Below, piece after piece: positions 6,549-13,592 of a DNA stretch of 20,534 nucleotides. Positions within the stretch are counted from its first letter, which is position 1. Each line of letters opens with the position of its first letter. A program made the translations under genes and the position numbers. The DNA lies in contig JAOZLQ010000020.1 in assembly GCA_029934755.1 (NCBI GenBank), forward strand, positions 1-20,534. The letters run 5' to 3'. This DNA comes from Desulfuromusa sp. (lineage in GTDB: Bacteria > Desulfobacterota > Desulfuromonadia > Desulfuromonadales > Geopsychrobacteraceae). The notes under the pieces are model-generated. The model was not told where the DNA came from. It saw only the letters and a program-made list of their open reading frames with translations, and ran no database searches.

Positions 6549-8328
6549 GCGACGACCTCGCTAAATGACTAATGACATCGGTCAGGAGACTATGTATTTC
6601 GAGATCTGCAATTGGCGGCTGTAATATCTGAAAGCACTGGCCATTATCTCCCCGAAAACCTTCATTCAAAAATACCTTAACAAGAGGTCCCTCACCAAGC
6701 TCTGCTGCTGGCGAATGGTTATCGAGAAAAAAGATTAATTCTGGATATTCATTTGCTAGAATACGCTGCATTTCTTGTGGCGTTTTACAGGCATAACAAC
6801 ATACATCACGACTCTTCAGGGGAGCTTCCAGATAGGGGTAAATCTGGCCGGCAGAATCAATAATCAACGCTGCCAGATCTGCGGTTGAAGAAATCTTGCC
6901 ACGGCCATGTATCTCAACGGTAAAAGTACAACCCCTTTCAGCACCATTACGAACCGAAACGGTACCATTGTGCAGATCAACATATTTTTGGACAATATTA
7001 AGCCCCAAACCAGAACCATGAGCACGGGTCGACAAAGCTCCCTTTTTACGCACTTGAGAAAAACGATCAAAGATACCTGCTATTTCTGCAGGTGGAATCC
7101 CCGAACCTTGATCTGCAATCTCTATCTGAATTACGTCATCCACGCTCCTGCACGAGACATCGATGGTTGATCCCGGCGGTGAATAGTTGATCGCATTTGA
7201 TAAAATATTGTTAAATACCTGCTCCAGCTTCATCCGATCAGCTCGGATAGGGAGAAATGTTCCCTCCTGCTGATAGCTGATGGCAACCTGCCTATCTGTT
7301 GCTGTTAGCCGGTTTAATTCAACCGTTGAATAAAGCAGGGTCTCCAGATTCAACCGCTCAGTCTCGAACTGTACCCGACCTGCTTCGATCCGCTCCATAT
7401 CAAGGAGTTGATTGATAAATTCTCCCATTTGCTGACCAGCAGCGATCATCTTATCCAAATGTTCAGTAATGTTTTCAGCCGGCATCGTATCCAAACTATC
7501 TTTGACCAGATTGATTCGACTTATGATGGAATTAATCGGAGCTTTCAGATCGTGGGATGTGATAGCGGTCAGCTCACTTTTTAGAGCGTTTAAATCCTTC
7601 AGTTCGTTGTTGTAATTTTTAAGCTGCTGCTCCAGTTTTTTTTGCTGAGAGATATTAAAAGCACTGGCGACATAACCCTGCAAATCACCACTGGTTTTAC
7701 GCACTGCCGAGATAGACAGCATCACCGTAACTTCGTCACCACCACTGGCACGATTAATCACCTCACCAGACCAATGACCCGCTTCTGGGTCGGAAATCTG
7801 TTGCCACATCTCCTGATATAATTGTGGAAAATGGCGTCCCGACTTTAGGATCCGTGGATTTCCACCAATGACATCTTCTAGCTCATAGCCATAAAGTCTA
7901 AGAAATGACGGATTGACTTCCAAGATAAGACCATCGGGATCGGTCATACAGATGGCCACGGGTGTCGTCAAAAAATAACGGTAAAAGGTAGCTAATTGCT
8001 CCAGAAATTGTAGTGATTCAGATGCGTCGCAGCAAATTAGTTCAAACTGCTGACCATTTTGAACCATCATGATTTCAAGGGGAATCGTTGTAAGCGCCGT
8101 TAACGCCAGAGAAATAACATCATTGTTTTTCAGCTTTATAATATTCTGCCGAATTTCCTGTTGATCGGCCTCACTGAATAACTCACAAAAATTATCCGGG
8201 GGTTCCCCCGAAAAAAGATTCAGGGCATCATCAATTTCGCTAATCACCTGCAAGTCACGAGTAACGATAATCCTGCTATATTTTTTCAGGGCAAAAAGAG
8301 AACTACCCAATTCAAGATGATCAATCAT
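6535..8328 (-). CDS. PAS-domain sensor histidine kinase with receiver-like C-terminal tail
   Basis: 597 residues with no predicted membrane segment, so probably cytoplasmic. Residues 1-105 look like a divergent PAS-like module. Residues about 115-228 are a clear PAS domain (AICMTDPDGLILEVNP, then LYGYELEDVIGGNPR) with its PAC-type end (YVASAFNISQQKKLE). A coiled-coil linker leads into HisKA with His259 in SHDLKAP. The HATPase domain follows, with an N-box (NNILSNAINYSPPG), G1 box (DQGSGIP) and G2 box (GSGLGLNIV). Residues about 483-597 (LAALIIDSAGQ, then ELIFFLDN) have a receiver-like hydrophobic rhythm but lack the N-terminal acidic pair and a convincing switch lysine, so this may be a degenerate receiver. 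The ATG at 8328 has only a weak purine-rich ribosome binding site. The gap to the ODP gene is 55 nt. Confidence 0.88.
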   Translation of the reverse strand: MIDHLELGSSLFALKKYSRIIVTRDLQVISEIDDALNLFSGEPPDNFCELFSEADQQEIRQNIIKLKNNDVISLALTALTTIPLEIMMVQNGQQFELICCDASESLQFLEQLATFYRYFLTTPVAICMTDPDGLILEVNPSFLRLYGYELEDVIGGNPRILKSGRHFPQLYQEMWQQISDPEAGHWSGEVINRASGGDEVTVMLSISAVRKTSGDLQGYVASAFNISQQKKLEQQLKNYNNELKDLNALKSELTAITSHDLKAPINSIISRINLVKDSLDTMPAENITEHLDKMIAAGQQMGEFINQLLDMERIEAGRVQFETERLNLETLLYSTVELNRLTATDRQVAISYQQEGTFLPIRADRMKLEQVFNNILSNAINYSPPGSTIDVSCRSVDDVIQIEIADQGSGIPPAEIAGIFDRFSQVRKKGALSTRAHGSGLGLNIVQKYVDLHNGTVSVRNGAERGCTFTVEIHGRGKISSTADLAALIIDSAGQIYPYLEAPLKSRDVCCYACKTPQEMQRILANEYPELIFFLDNHSPAAELGEGPLVKVFLNEGFRGDNGQCFQILQPPIADLEIHSLLTDVISHLARSSHEGL

Positions 8329-8383
8329 CTCATCGCCCCATCCGATGGTACAAAGGTGTATTCATTGTGATTAGCTGATTATT

Positions 8384-9133
8384 TCAAGCCGGAATTGCAT
8401 ATTTATCGGGCAAAAGATCAGTCCCACAAGTAAGCCCATCAACCCAATCGATAAATCGATGACTTAATTCTTTGTTGGGAAACATTGCCCCATGCTGTGG
8501 CGCAATAATGTCGATATCAAGTTGACGAACCGTATTCGCCCAGGTCTTTAACGCCTTTGAATTCGTCATATAGCGCTTATGGAACCCCTCCATATACGGG
8601 ACATGAGCATCAAAATCCTCAACAAATGAATAAGGCATATCCAGCGAGGCACCTAGATCACCTGAATAGAGAATCTTTGCTATGGGATCATAGAGTTGGA
8701 AATTACCAGCCGAGTGCAAGAAATGGGCAGGAATAACCTTCATCTGCGCTTCGCCTACAGTGATAACCATTCCCTCATCAGGAATCGGATTGATCCGTTC
8801 GACAACCAGTTCATCAACCCCAAAATGTGGGATAAACCGCATCCATAGTGCTGACAGATAGGCATCAGCACTGGTGACCATCAACCACCCATTTGCTGAA
8901 GCAATAATATCGGGATCCTGATGAGAAAAGAAGATGTGCTGCAAAGCATTAATCTTCATTTCAGATGACAACATGGAAAAAAGCTTGGTGTAAACTTTAT
9001 GTCCACCGGGATCAAGAATCATCCCGACACCATTATTAACAATCACGTGCTGATTAGCCTGCACCATGTGACCACTACTCAAATCATCAACAAAAACATT
9101 TTTATGTTGTGCTGTTTCAAATAAAGTTAGCAT
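8384..9133 (-). CDS. ODP-like di-iron metallo-beta-lactamase-fold protein (flavodiiron core without flavodoxin)
   Basis: 249 residues. The fold and spacing match the beta-lactamase-like di-iron domain of flavodiiron proteins, but the flavodoxin and rubredoxin parts are missing. Putative iron ligands are His71, Asp73 and Asp75 (HQDPD), His140 (HFLHSAGNF), Asp159 (YSGDLG) and His214 (APQHG). They align with the His-x-Glu-x-Asp, His, Asp, His set of flavodiiron proteins, with Asp replacing Glu at the second ligand. Stand-alone proteins of this kind (ODP of Treponema denticola) bind oxygen and feed into chemotaxis signalling. A direct role in oxygen sensing here is inference; without a flavin domain, rapid catalytic O2 or NO reduction is unlikely unless electrons come from another protein. 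The start ATG has AAGGAG 5 nt upstream. It lies 21 nt after the first Roadblock gene and just before the kinase. Confidence 0.85.
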   Translation of the reverse strand: MLTLFETAQHKNVFVDDLSSGHMVQANQHVIVNNGVGMILDPGGHKVYTKLFSMLSSEMKINALQHIFFSHQDPDIIASANGWLMVTSADAYLSALWMRFIPHFGVDELVVERINPIPDEGMVITVGEAQMKVIPAHFLHSAGNFQLYDPIAKILYSGDLGASLDMPYSFVEDFDAHVPYMEGFHKRYMTNSKALKTWANTVRQLDIDIIAPQHGAMFPNKELSHRFIDWVDGLTCGTDLLPDKYAIPA

Positions 9134-9154
9134 GTTTACTCCTTATTCAGCTTA

Positions 9155-9523
9155 TCAGACGAGACAATTCTTGATTTCTTCCGCAGCCTTGTTCAGGTCG
9201 AAAAAAATCAGCCCCAGCTTGGCATTTTGTCTCGCCATAGCAATCAGGACAGCGTGAGGGCCTGCATGTTGACTTAGAAAATAACCCTCCTGTCCTTTGA
9301 CATACAGCTGATCCAGATCCCCCCGTTTCAACTCAACCGCAATCCGCTCCCCCATTGATAGCAACGCGGCACTCATTGCTGCAATTCTTTCTTCCTCCAT
9401 ACCTTGCGGTAAAGAACTGGCAATAATCAGACCATCAACCGATACGACAGCACTGGCCTCAATATCGCTGGAACTGGCTTGAAGATCTGCAAGTGATTTA
9501 TTCATCTGTTCGATTCTGGACAC
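9155..9523 (-). CDS. Roadblock/LC7-domain protein, first gene of the operon
   Basis: 122 residues, essentially a single Roadblock/LC7 domain: an N-terminal helix, ASAVVSVDGLIIASSLPQG (the family's signature hairpin), a central helix (RIAAMSAALLSMGERIAVEL), then a strand pair (YFLSQHAGPHAVLIAMA, LGLIFFDL) and a final helix. The size matches MglB-like and other stand-alone bacterial Roadblock proteins, which form dimers. The start is GTG at 9523, well supported by GGAGG (9534-9530) 6 nt upstream; an ATG seven codons in lacks a comparable site. As first gene next to the ODP gene it may link the sensor to downstream components, but no partner GTPase is present in the window. It is only distantly similar to the second Roadblock protein of the same operon. 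Confidence 0.85.
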   Translation of the reverse strand: MSRIEQMNKSLADLQASSSDIEASAVVSVDGLIIASSLPQGMEEERIAAMSAALLSMGERIAVELKRGDLDQLYVKGQEGYFLSQHAGPHAVLIAMARQNAKLGLIFFDLNKAAEEIKNCLV

Positions 9524-9579
9524 GATCCACCTCCCGGTAAAATTGCTTTTTTTGGAAATTCAATTTTCAACAATGACAC

Positions 9580-9608
9580 ATTAAACAATAGTTATAATTA
9601 TATATCAA
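9580..9608 (-). promoter_or_regulatory. Probable sigma70-type promoter of the seven-gene signalling operon
   Basis: On the minus strand TTGATA (-35, 9608-9603) is followed after exactly 17 nt by TTTAAT (-10, 9585-9580), each with five of six consensus matches. Transcription would begin near 9573, about 50 nt before the GTG start. The region is very AT-rich, which raises the chance of a coincidental match. Confidence 0.5.
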
Positions 9609-9717
9609 TGATTTTTAAAATATATTTTAATAATAAATTACTAAATAATCTGCTGATTGAAGATAAGTCCCTCATTCAGGCCAACAAACAATACAAAATA
9701 AAAGAACATTAACGTTA

Positions 9718-9746
9718 TTGACATTAGCAAACACCAAAGATAGAAT
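9718..9746 (+). promoter_or_regulatory. Near-consensus sigma70 promoter of the YbjQ/M48 genes
   Basis: A perfect TTGACA (9718-9723), a 17-nt spacer and TAGAAT (9741-9746, five of six matches). Transcription would start near 9753, about 40 nt before the ATG at 9793, which has AAAAAGGA upstream. Confidence 0.75.
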
Positions 9747-9792
9747 TTAGAGCTTATCCAAGCATTGTCTCCAACAAAAAGGATCACATCGA

Positions 9793-10107
9793 ATGATTAT
9801 GACAAACGTAAACACTGTTCCTGGGAAAAAGATTGTCGAACATTTTGGCATCGTCCAAGGCAGCACGGTTCGAGCAAAACATATCGGACGTGATTTCATG
9901 GCTGGGCTGAAAAATCTGGTTGGTGGTGAACTGAAAGGCTACACTGAGCTACTTCAAGACTCCCGCGAAGAAGCGATGAGACGGATGGAAGAGCAAGCCC
10001 AACAAATGGGTGCTAACGCCGTCGTTAATATCCGTTTTGCCACGTCATCTGTGGCTCAGGGAGCAGCCGAGCTGTTTGCCTATGGAACCGCCGTCAGGGT
10101 TGAGTAG
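9793..10107 (+). CDS. YbjQ/UPF0145-family protein
   Basis: 104 residues, the usual length for the YbjQ (DUF74, sometimes called heavy-metal-binding) family, whose members form small oligomeric rings of unknown function. Recognisable parts are the opening VNTVPGKKIVEHFGIVQGSTV, the VGGELKGYTELLQDSREEAMRRM helix and the conserved MGANAVVNIRF with AYGTAV near the end. No signal peptide or membrane segment, so it should be cytoplasmic. AAGGA lies about 9 nt before the ATG. Its TAG stop overlaps the GGAG used by the next gene, suggesting coupling. Metal binding is only a historical family label and has no support here: there are no cysteines and a single conserved-looking histidine. Confidence 0.88.
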   Translation: MIMTNVNTVPGKKIVEHFGIVQGSTVRAKHIGRDFMAGLKNLVGGELKGYTELLQDSREEAMRRMEEQAQQMGANAVVNIRFATSSVAQGAAELFAYGTAVRVE

Positions 10108-10118
10108 GAGATTATATT

Positions 10119-10589
10119 ATGGATATCCTGCTACAAAACTTTGATCTGGTTATTTTTCTATTGTTAGCCATTCTCGGTTATACTGCCGGAAGCTTGGCAG
10201 AAAAACGCCATTATCGATCCATCATAAAACGAGAAAAAGAACTGCTGAAAATGGCTGTTATTACCGCAGAGGGAAGTTTCCCCCCCAGCAAGGTCAAAGA
10301 ATCAGCTCTGGTCACGGGGAGTGTGGTTGTTTCTATCGATTACTTCAAACGTTTGCTTGCCATTTTACGAAATATTTTTGGCGGACGGGTAAAATCTTAC
10401 GAATCGTTGGTCGACCGAGCCCGTAGGGAAGCAATCCTGCGCATGAAAGAGAGTGCCAAAAAACAGGGTGCAAATATGATTATCAATATGCGTCTGGAAA
10501 CAGCAACCATTGGCAGGAATGCTAATAAAAAGAAAACTGTCGGCAGCGTTGAAGCCATTGCCTACGGCACAGCAATCATCATGAATTGA
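10119..10589 (+). CDS. Membrane-anchored YbjQ-family protein
   Basis: 156 residues. An N-terminal hydrophobic segment (about 10-27) is followed by a basic stretch and then a complete YbjQ domain (about 46-156): MAVITAEGSFPPSKVKESAL, the FGGRVKSYESLVDRARREAI helix, QGANMIINMRL and AIAYGTAI. It is therefore a paralogue of the preceding gene with an added membrane anchor and a longer loop near the end (residues 133-143, GRNANKKKTVG). The positive-inside rule suggests that the domain faces the cytoplasm, where it could recruit the soluble paralogue to the membrane; that is inference. AGGAG sits 8 nt before the ATG. The gap to the previous gene is 11 nt. Confidence 0.85.
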   Translation: MDILLQNFDLVIFLLLAILGYTAGSLAEKRHYRSIIKREKELLKMAVITAEGSFPPSKVKESALVTGSVVVSIDYFKRLLAILRNIFGGRVKSYESLVDRARREAILRMKESAKKQGANMIINMRLETATIGRNANKKKTVGSVEAIAYGTAIIMN

Positions 10590-10626
10590 TGGCGTCGCAA
10601 AAAAATCCACTATACTTAGCAGCGTT

Positions 10627-10661
10627 CCCTCTCCCTGAGGGAGAGGGTCAGGGTGAGGGGG
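10627..10661. repeat. Left arm of a paired inverted intergenic repeat
   Basis: CCCTCTCCC (10627-10635), TGA, GGGAGAGGG (10639-10647) is a perfect 9-bp hairpin, followed by TCAGGGTGAGGGGG. This resembles widespread intergenic repeats built on CCCTCTCCC/TGAGGG motifs. There is no T-tract after it, so it is not a standard terminator. Confidence 0.75.
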
Positions 10662-10699
10662 CACAGGACAACCAGAATTACTGTTATTTCAGTGTAAAG

Positions 10700-10745
10700 C
10701 CCCCCCTCATCCGGCCTACGGCCACCTTTTCCCTCAGGGAGAAGG
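10700..10745. repeat. Right arm of the paired inverted intergenic repeat
   Basis: An inverted, diverged copy of the left arm. CCCCCCTCATCC opens it, GGCC-TAC-GGCC (10713-10723) makes a small hairpin, and CCTTTTCCC / GGGAGAAGG (10725-10733 and 10737-10745) a second hairpin with one imperfect pair. The two arms are separated by about 38 nt of unrelated sequence. Confidence 0.7.
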
Positions 10746-10768
10746 ACTTAGTGTAATCAAGGTAAATA

Positions 10769-11590
10769 ATGCAATTCACCCCGAAACAACTCGTAGACAA
10801 CATCAACGTCTCAAAATCTCACCCCCTGATTGAACTCCTCTGGCTCCTCGGGGGATTGATCCTATTGTCCGGTCTGATTTTCTTTATCCTCGGAATCACT
10901 GCAGACTGGGCAGTTTCAAAAACCCCAATCAAAGTTGAAACCTGGATTGGGCAACTGGCACTCAACGAGTTTCCTGCTGAAGAGAATCAATCACTGGGAG
11001 AACAGCTGCAATCATTGCTCGATAGCTTGCCGGAAGAGTCCCCACTTCACCAATACAATTTTCGAATATTCCTGTCTAATGCGGAAGATATTAACGCTAT
11101 CGCTCTACCGGGAGGAAACATTGTGGTTTTTTCTGGTTTGTTGGAGTTGATGGAGTCGGAAAATGAGTTGGCAATGGTTTTAGCTCACGAACTGGGTCAT
11201 TTTGCCCATCGGGATCATTTGAGCGGCCTTGGTCGAGGGTTGGGGATAGCCGTTGCGGCCACTCTGCTGTTTGGCGAAGAGAGTGCGGCCAGCAGTCTGG
11301 TATCCAAAGCACTGCTGACGTTTCAGGCAAAATATTCTCAGGATCAGGAATCAGCCGCCGATCAATTTGGACTTGATCTACTCACCAGACGCTACGGCCA
11401 TGCAGGCGGGGCCATCGATTTCTTTTCCCGCTTATCCGAAGATGCCGGCAATAAACTTCCCTACCTGCTGGCCTCGCATCCACACCCCAAAGACCGAATC
11501 GATGCGTTAGAACAGCACATCAAAGAAAAAAACTATCGGGTTAAGGCAACAGAGCCTCTGGCTGACAAAATTCTGCCAGAGACAGACTGA
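10769..11590 (+). CDS. Membrane-anchored M48-family zinc metalloprotease
   Basis: 273 residues. One hydrophobic segment (about 21-45) anchors the protein near its N-terminus. The catalytic domain carries the zinc motif HELGH (His140, Glu141, His144) inside LAHELGHFAHRDH, the third ligand is probably Glu194 in DQESAADQFG, and the conserved SHPHPKDRI lies near residue 236. INAIALPGGNIVVFSGLLE (109-127) is the usual M48 substrate-cleft strand. The size and single anchor resemble BepA/LoiP-type quality-control proteases rather than multi-pass HtpX. The catalytic domain is most likely periplasmic, given the family, but the topology was not determined. AAGG lies about 7 nt before the ATG. It follows the YbjQ genes after a 179-nt gap containing the inverted repeat; whether it shares their transcript is unclear. 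Its stop is 3 nt from the convergent FN3 gene. Confidence 0.88.
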   Translation: MQFTPKQLVDNINVSKSHPLIELLWLLGGLILLSGLIFFILGITADWAVSKTPIKVETWIGQLALNEFPAEENQSLGEQLQSLLDSLPEESPLHQYNFRIFLSNAEDINAIALPGGNIVVFSGLLELMESENELAMVLAHELGHFAHRDHLSGLGRGLGIAVAATLLFGEESAASSLVSKALLTFQAKYSQDQESAADQFGLDLLTRRYGHAGGAIDFFSRLSEDAGNKLPYLLASHPHPKDRIDALEQHIKEKNYRVKATEPLADKILPETD

Positions 11591-11593
11591 TCT

Positions 11594-13579
11594 TTATTTT
11601 GGCAATTTCACCTCACGGGCAGCACTCTCAGTTTTATTAGCCGAGGTATCCCACAACACCACTTTGTAGAAGTATCGCTTTCCTTTCAAAACCTGATCGG
11701 TATAGAGACCATCTTTGACCCGATTCTTGTTAACTTTGACATAGTCACGGTTGTTGCGGCTGCGATAGACATCAAATCCTGCCAAATCGGTATCTTTTGA
11801 AACGACTTTCAGATTCACACCGCTCCCTTTGACATCGATTTTCAACGCGTTCAGTCGGGGGGGAATGGAATCTTTTGCCACAATATGAATCATATCAGAG
11901 GGTGCCGATTCGTTCCCCGTCAGATCAAGCGCCGTGACCTGATATTCCAATTGCTTGCCCACTGGTGGATTCGGATCAACAAATGTGGGCAGCGTCAACA
12001 GTGTTGCGGTCAAACGAGTTTTTTGATTATCAACAAAGCGATACACATGATACCCCGCCATGTCGTAACTTTTAACGGCGTGCCAGTTCAACGCCACCTG
12101 CTGATTTTTCACTAAGTATCCCGCAACTGATGGTGCACCTGGAGGAGTCACGTCAGGGAGTTGAATTTTGATCGGCTCTGATGGTTGGGATTCGTTGTAA
12201 TGGATATCAACCGCCGTCACTCGATAATAGTATGGATAGCGTGACAGGTTCTTGGTCAAAGCATCGGTAAATACAACTTTGTCCAGAGGGATCTGATTCA
12301 ACAAAGCCCAGTCAAGATTTTTGGGCTTCATGGTGCGATAGACCCGATAACCGAGCAGGTCCGCATCGGCAACCGAAGCCCACTTCAAATTGATATCAGC
12401 AGCAATAACATCTGCCTGTAACTGTACAACGACGGCCGGTGGGGTTGCATCCTTGGCAAAACCCGAGGCTGCCAGAGAAGGAATTGATTCAAATCCGCCG
12501 TTATTCACTGCGGTAATATAGTAAAAATAGTTTAGATCGATCACAACGTGGTTATCGACAAAAGTTGTCTCCAGAAGTGGTTCTTTATTCAGCTGAACAA
12601 AGCTTTCATCCGGATTGCGGCTCCGATACACATTGTATGAGATCACCTTCTCATCAGCAGCCTTCTGCCACACAATCGTCAGTGATGTTTCGCCCTCCTC
12701 AATTTCGGGGCGGGGCAGCGGAGCCGGACGATAATCTTTTTTGACCTTTCCCATCACTTCGATTGAAGTGGGGCCCTCGTCGCCAAAGAAATCGACACCA
12801 CGAACCTGATAGTATAGTAGCTGATTTTCTTTAACGGTCGTATCGCTGTAAAAATATGGGGCGACACTTAAGGTTCCATCCATATTCCGTTTCGTCTGAA
12901 CCTGTACCGGTGCGGTATTGATTTTCGTAAACTTCTCATCCATCAGCCCACGCCGATAGATATTAAAAGTGGTATAAGGTTCATACCCCCCCCATTTCAA
13001 CCCCACACCCCACTTAAACTTATGAGCTTTGACATTCCATACAATCGGAAGAACTTCCGGTTTATCAAGATTAACCGGGCTGGTAAACGTCGCCACCAGA
13101 GTATCCCCATCATAGGCTTCGATTGTATAGAGACGTTGCCCCCCACCGGCGACATCGGTATCGACGTAATATTGTCCCAGTGCTGCTGCAACCTGTTTGT
13201 CCATCGTCGAAACAAACAACAACATTCCCAGACGGTTATCTTCCTGAGCCAAAGATTGATTGATTTCTGCCCGATTGGCCGCCGCCTTAAATGGATACAT
13301 GAGTTTCAATGCAGCTTCATTCTCGGCAAGACGCTGTTTCGCATCCTCGTAAGGCAACATCCCGAGATCAGCCATCCGCGTACGCTGCTTGATATCATCC
13401 GCTGGAGCACGCCACAAAACGTAATGATAATTGGTCGATTTATCGCTGACCATCCAGCGCAGCTGAACTTTTTCACCATCATATTTCCCTTGAATGGCAA
13501 TTTTCAGTTTCTCTTCAGCTCCAGCAGTTGAAACTAGGAGAACAATAAAAAGGGCAATTAAACCTATATATTTTATCAT
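11594..13579 (-). CDS. Secreted protein of tandem fibronectin type III-like repeats
   Basis: 661 residues with a clear signal peptide (MIKYIGLIALFIVLLVSTAGA, cleavage about residue 21). Five FN3-like units follow one another at roughly 175-280, 287-375, 379-475, 479-568 and 572-660. Each has the strand motif F/Y-x-V/I-Y-R (residues 205, 315, 411, 510 and 602) and a later Y-Y/F-x-V-T/V strand. The segment 30-170 (YHYVLWRA, RLYTIEAYDGD) looks like a sixth unit interrupted by a helical insert. There are no cysteines, no enzyme motif and no lipobox, LPXTG or autotransporter end. Such proteins usually act as extracytoplasmic scaffolds or binding proteins. It follows the giant gene by 11 nt; the AGGA for its ATG overlaps the TAG stop of that gene, so the two are probably co-translated and function together. 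Confidence 0.85.
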   Translation of the reverse strand: MIKYIGLIALFIVLLVSTAGAEEKLKIAIQGKYDGEKVQLRWMVSDKSTNYHYVLWRAPADDIKQRTRMADLGMLPYEDAKQRLAENEAALKLMYPFKAAANRAEINQSLAQEDNRLGMLLFVSTMDKQVAAALGQYYVDTDVAGGGQRLYTIEAYDGDTLVATFTSPVNLDKPEVLPIVWNVKAHKFKWGVGLKWGGYEPYTTFNIYRRGLMDEKFTKINTAPVQVQTKRNMDGTLSVAPYFYSDTTVKENQLLYYQVRGVDFFGDEGPTSIEVMGKVKKDYRPAPLPRPEIEEGETSLTIVWQKAADEKVISYNVYRSRNPDESFVQLNKEPLLETTFVDNHVVIDLNYFYYITAVNNGGFESIPSLAASGFAKDATPPAVVVQLQADVIAADINLKWASVADADLLGYRVYRTMKPKNLDWALLNQIPLDKVVFTDALTKNLSRYPYYYRVTAVDIHYNESQPSEPIKIQLPDVTPPGAPSVAGYLVKNQQVALNWHAVKSYDMAGYHVYRFVDNQKTRLTATLLTLPTFVDPNPPVGKQLEYQVTALDLTGNESAPSDMIHIVAKDSIPPRLNALKIDVKGSGVNLKVVSKDTDLAGFDVYRSRNNRDYVKVNKNRVKDGLYTDQVLKGKRYFYKVVLWDTSANKTESAAREVKLPK

Positions 13580-13588
13580 TATATTTTA

Positions 13589-13592
13589 TCCT
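13589..13592 (-). promoter_or_regulatory. Ribosome binding site overlapping the upstream stop codon
   Basis: AGGA (13592-13589) uses the last two bases of the giant gene's TAG stop (13593-13591), 9 nt before the ATG of the FN3 gene. This decides that start and suggests that ribosomes finishing the giant protein reinitiate on the FN3 gene. Confidence 0.6.

Larger units (their letters stand above)
9524..9792. other. AT-rich divergent intergenic region
   Basis: This 269-nt gap separates the signalling operon (-) from the YbjQ/M48 operon (+). It holds one predicted promoter in each direction (9580-9608 minus; 9718-9746 plus). The stretch from about 9587 to 9650 is almost entirely A and T. I see no coding sequence, hairpin terminator or clear operator palindrome. 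Confidence 0.7.

Noticed and set aside
8384..9133. Annotation as a class B beta-lactamase or glyoxalase II
   Set aside because: The first motif is HQDPD instead of HxHxDH, and the later ligands match the flavodiiron/ODP arrangement.
3151..9523. Interpretation of the cluster as a standard MglAB polarity or chemotaxis system
   Set aside because: Roadblock proteins are present, but there is no MglA-type GTPase, CheA, CheW, CheB/R or methyl-accepting protein in the window.
10586..10616. TTGATG and TATACT as a promoter for the M48 gene
   Set aside because: The spacer would be 19 nt and the -35 is weak; it could contribute but is not well supported.
13022..13531. Plus-strand frame of 169 codons opposite the FN3 gene
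   Set aside because: No ribosome binding site or recognisable domain; the minus-strand FN3 repeats and signal peptide explain this DNA.
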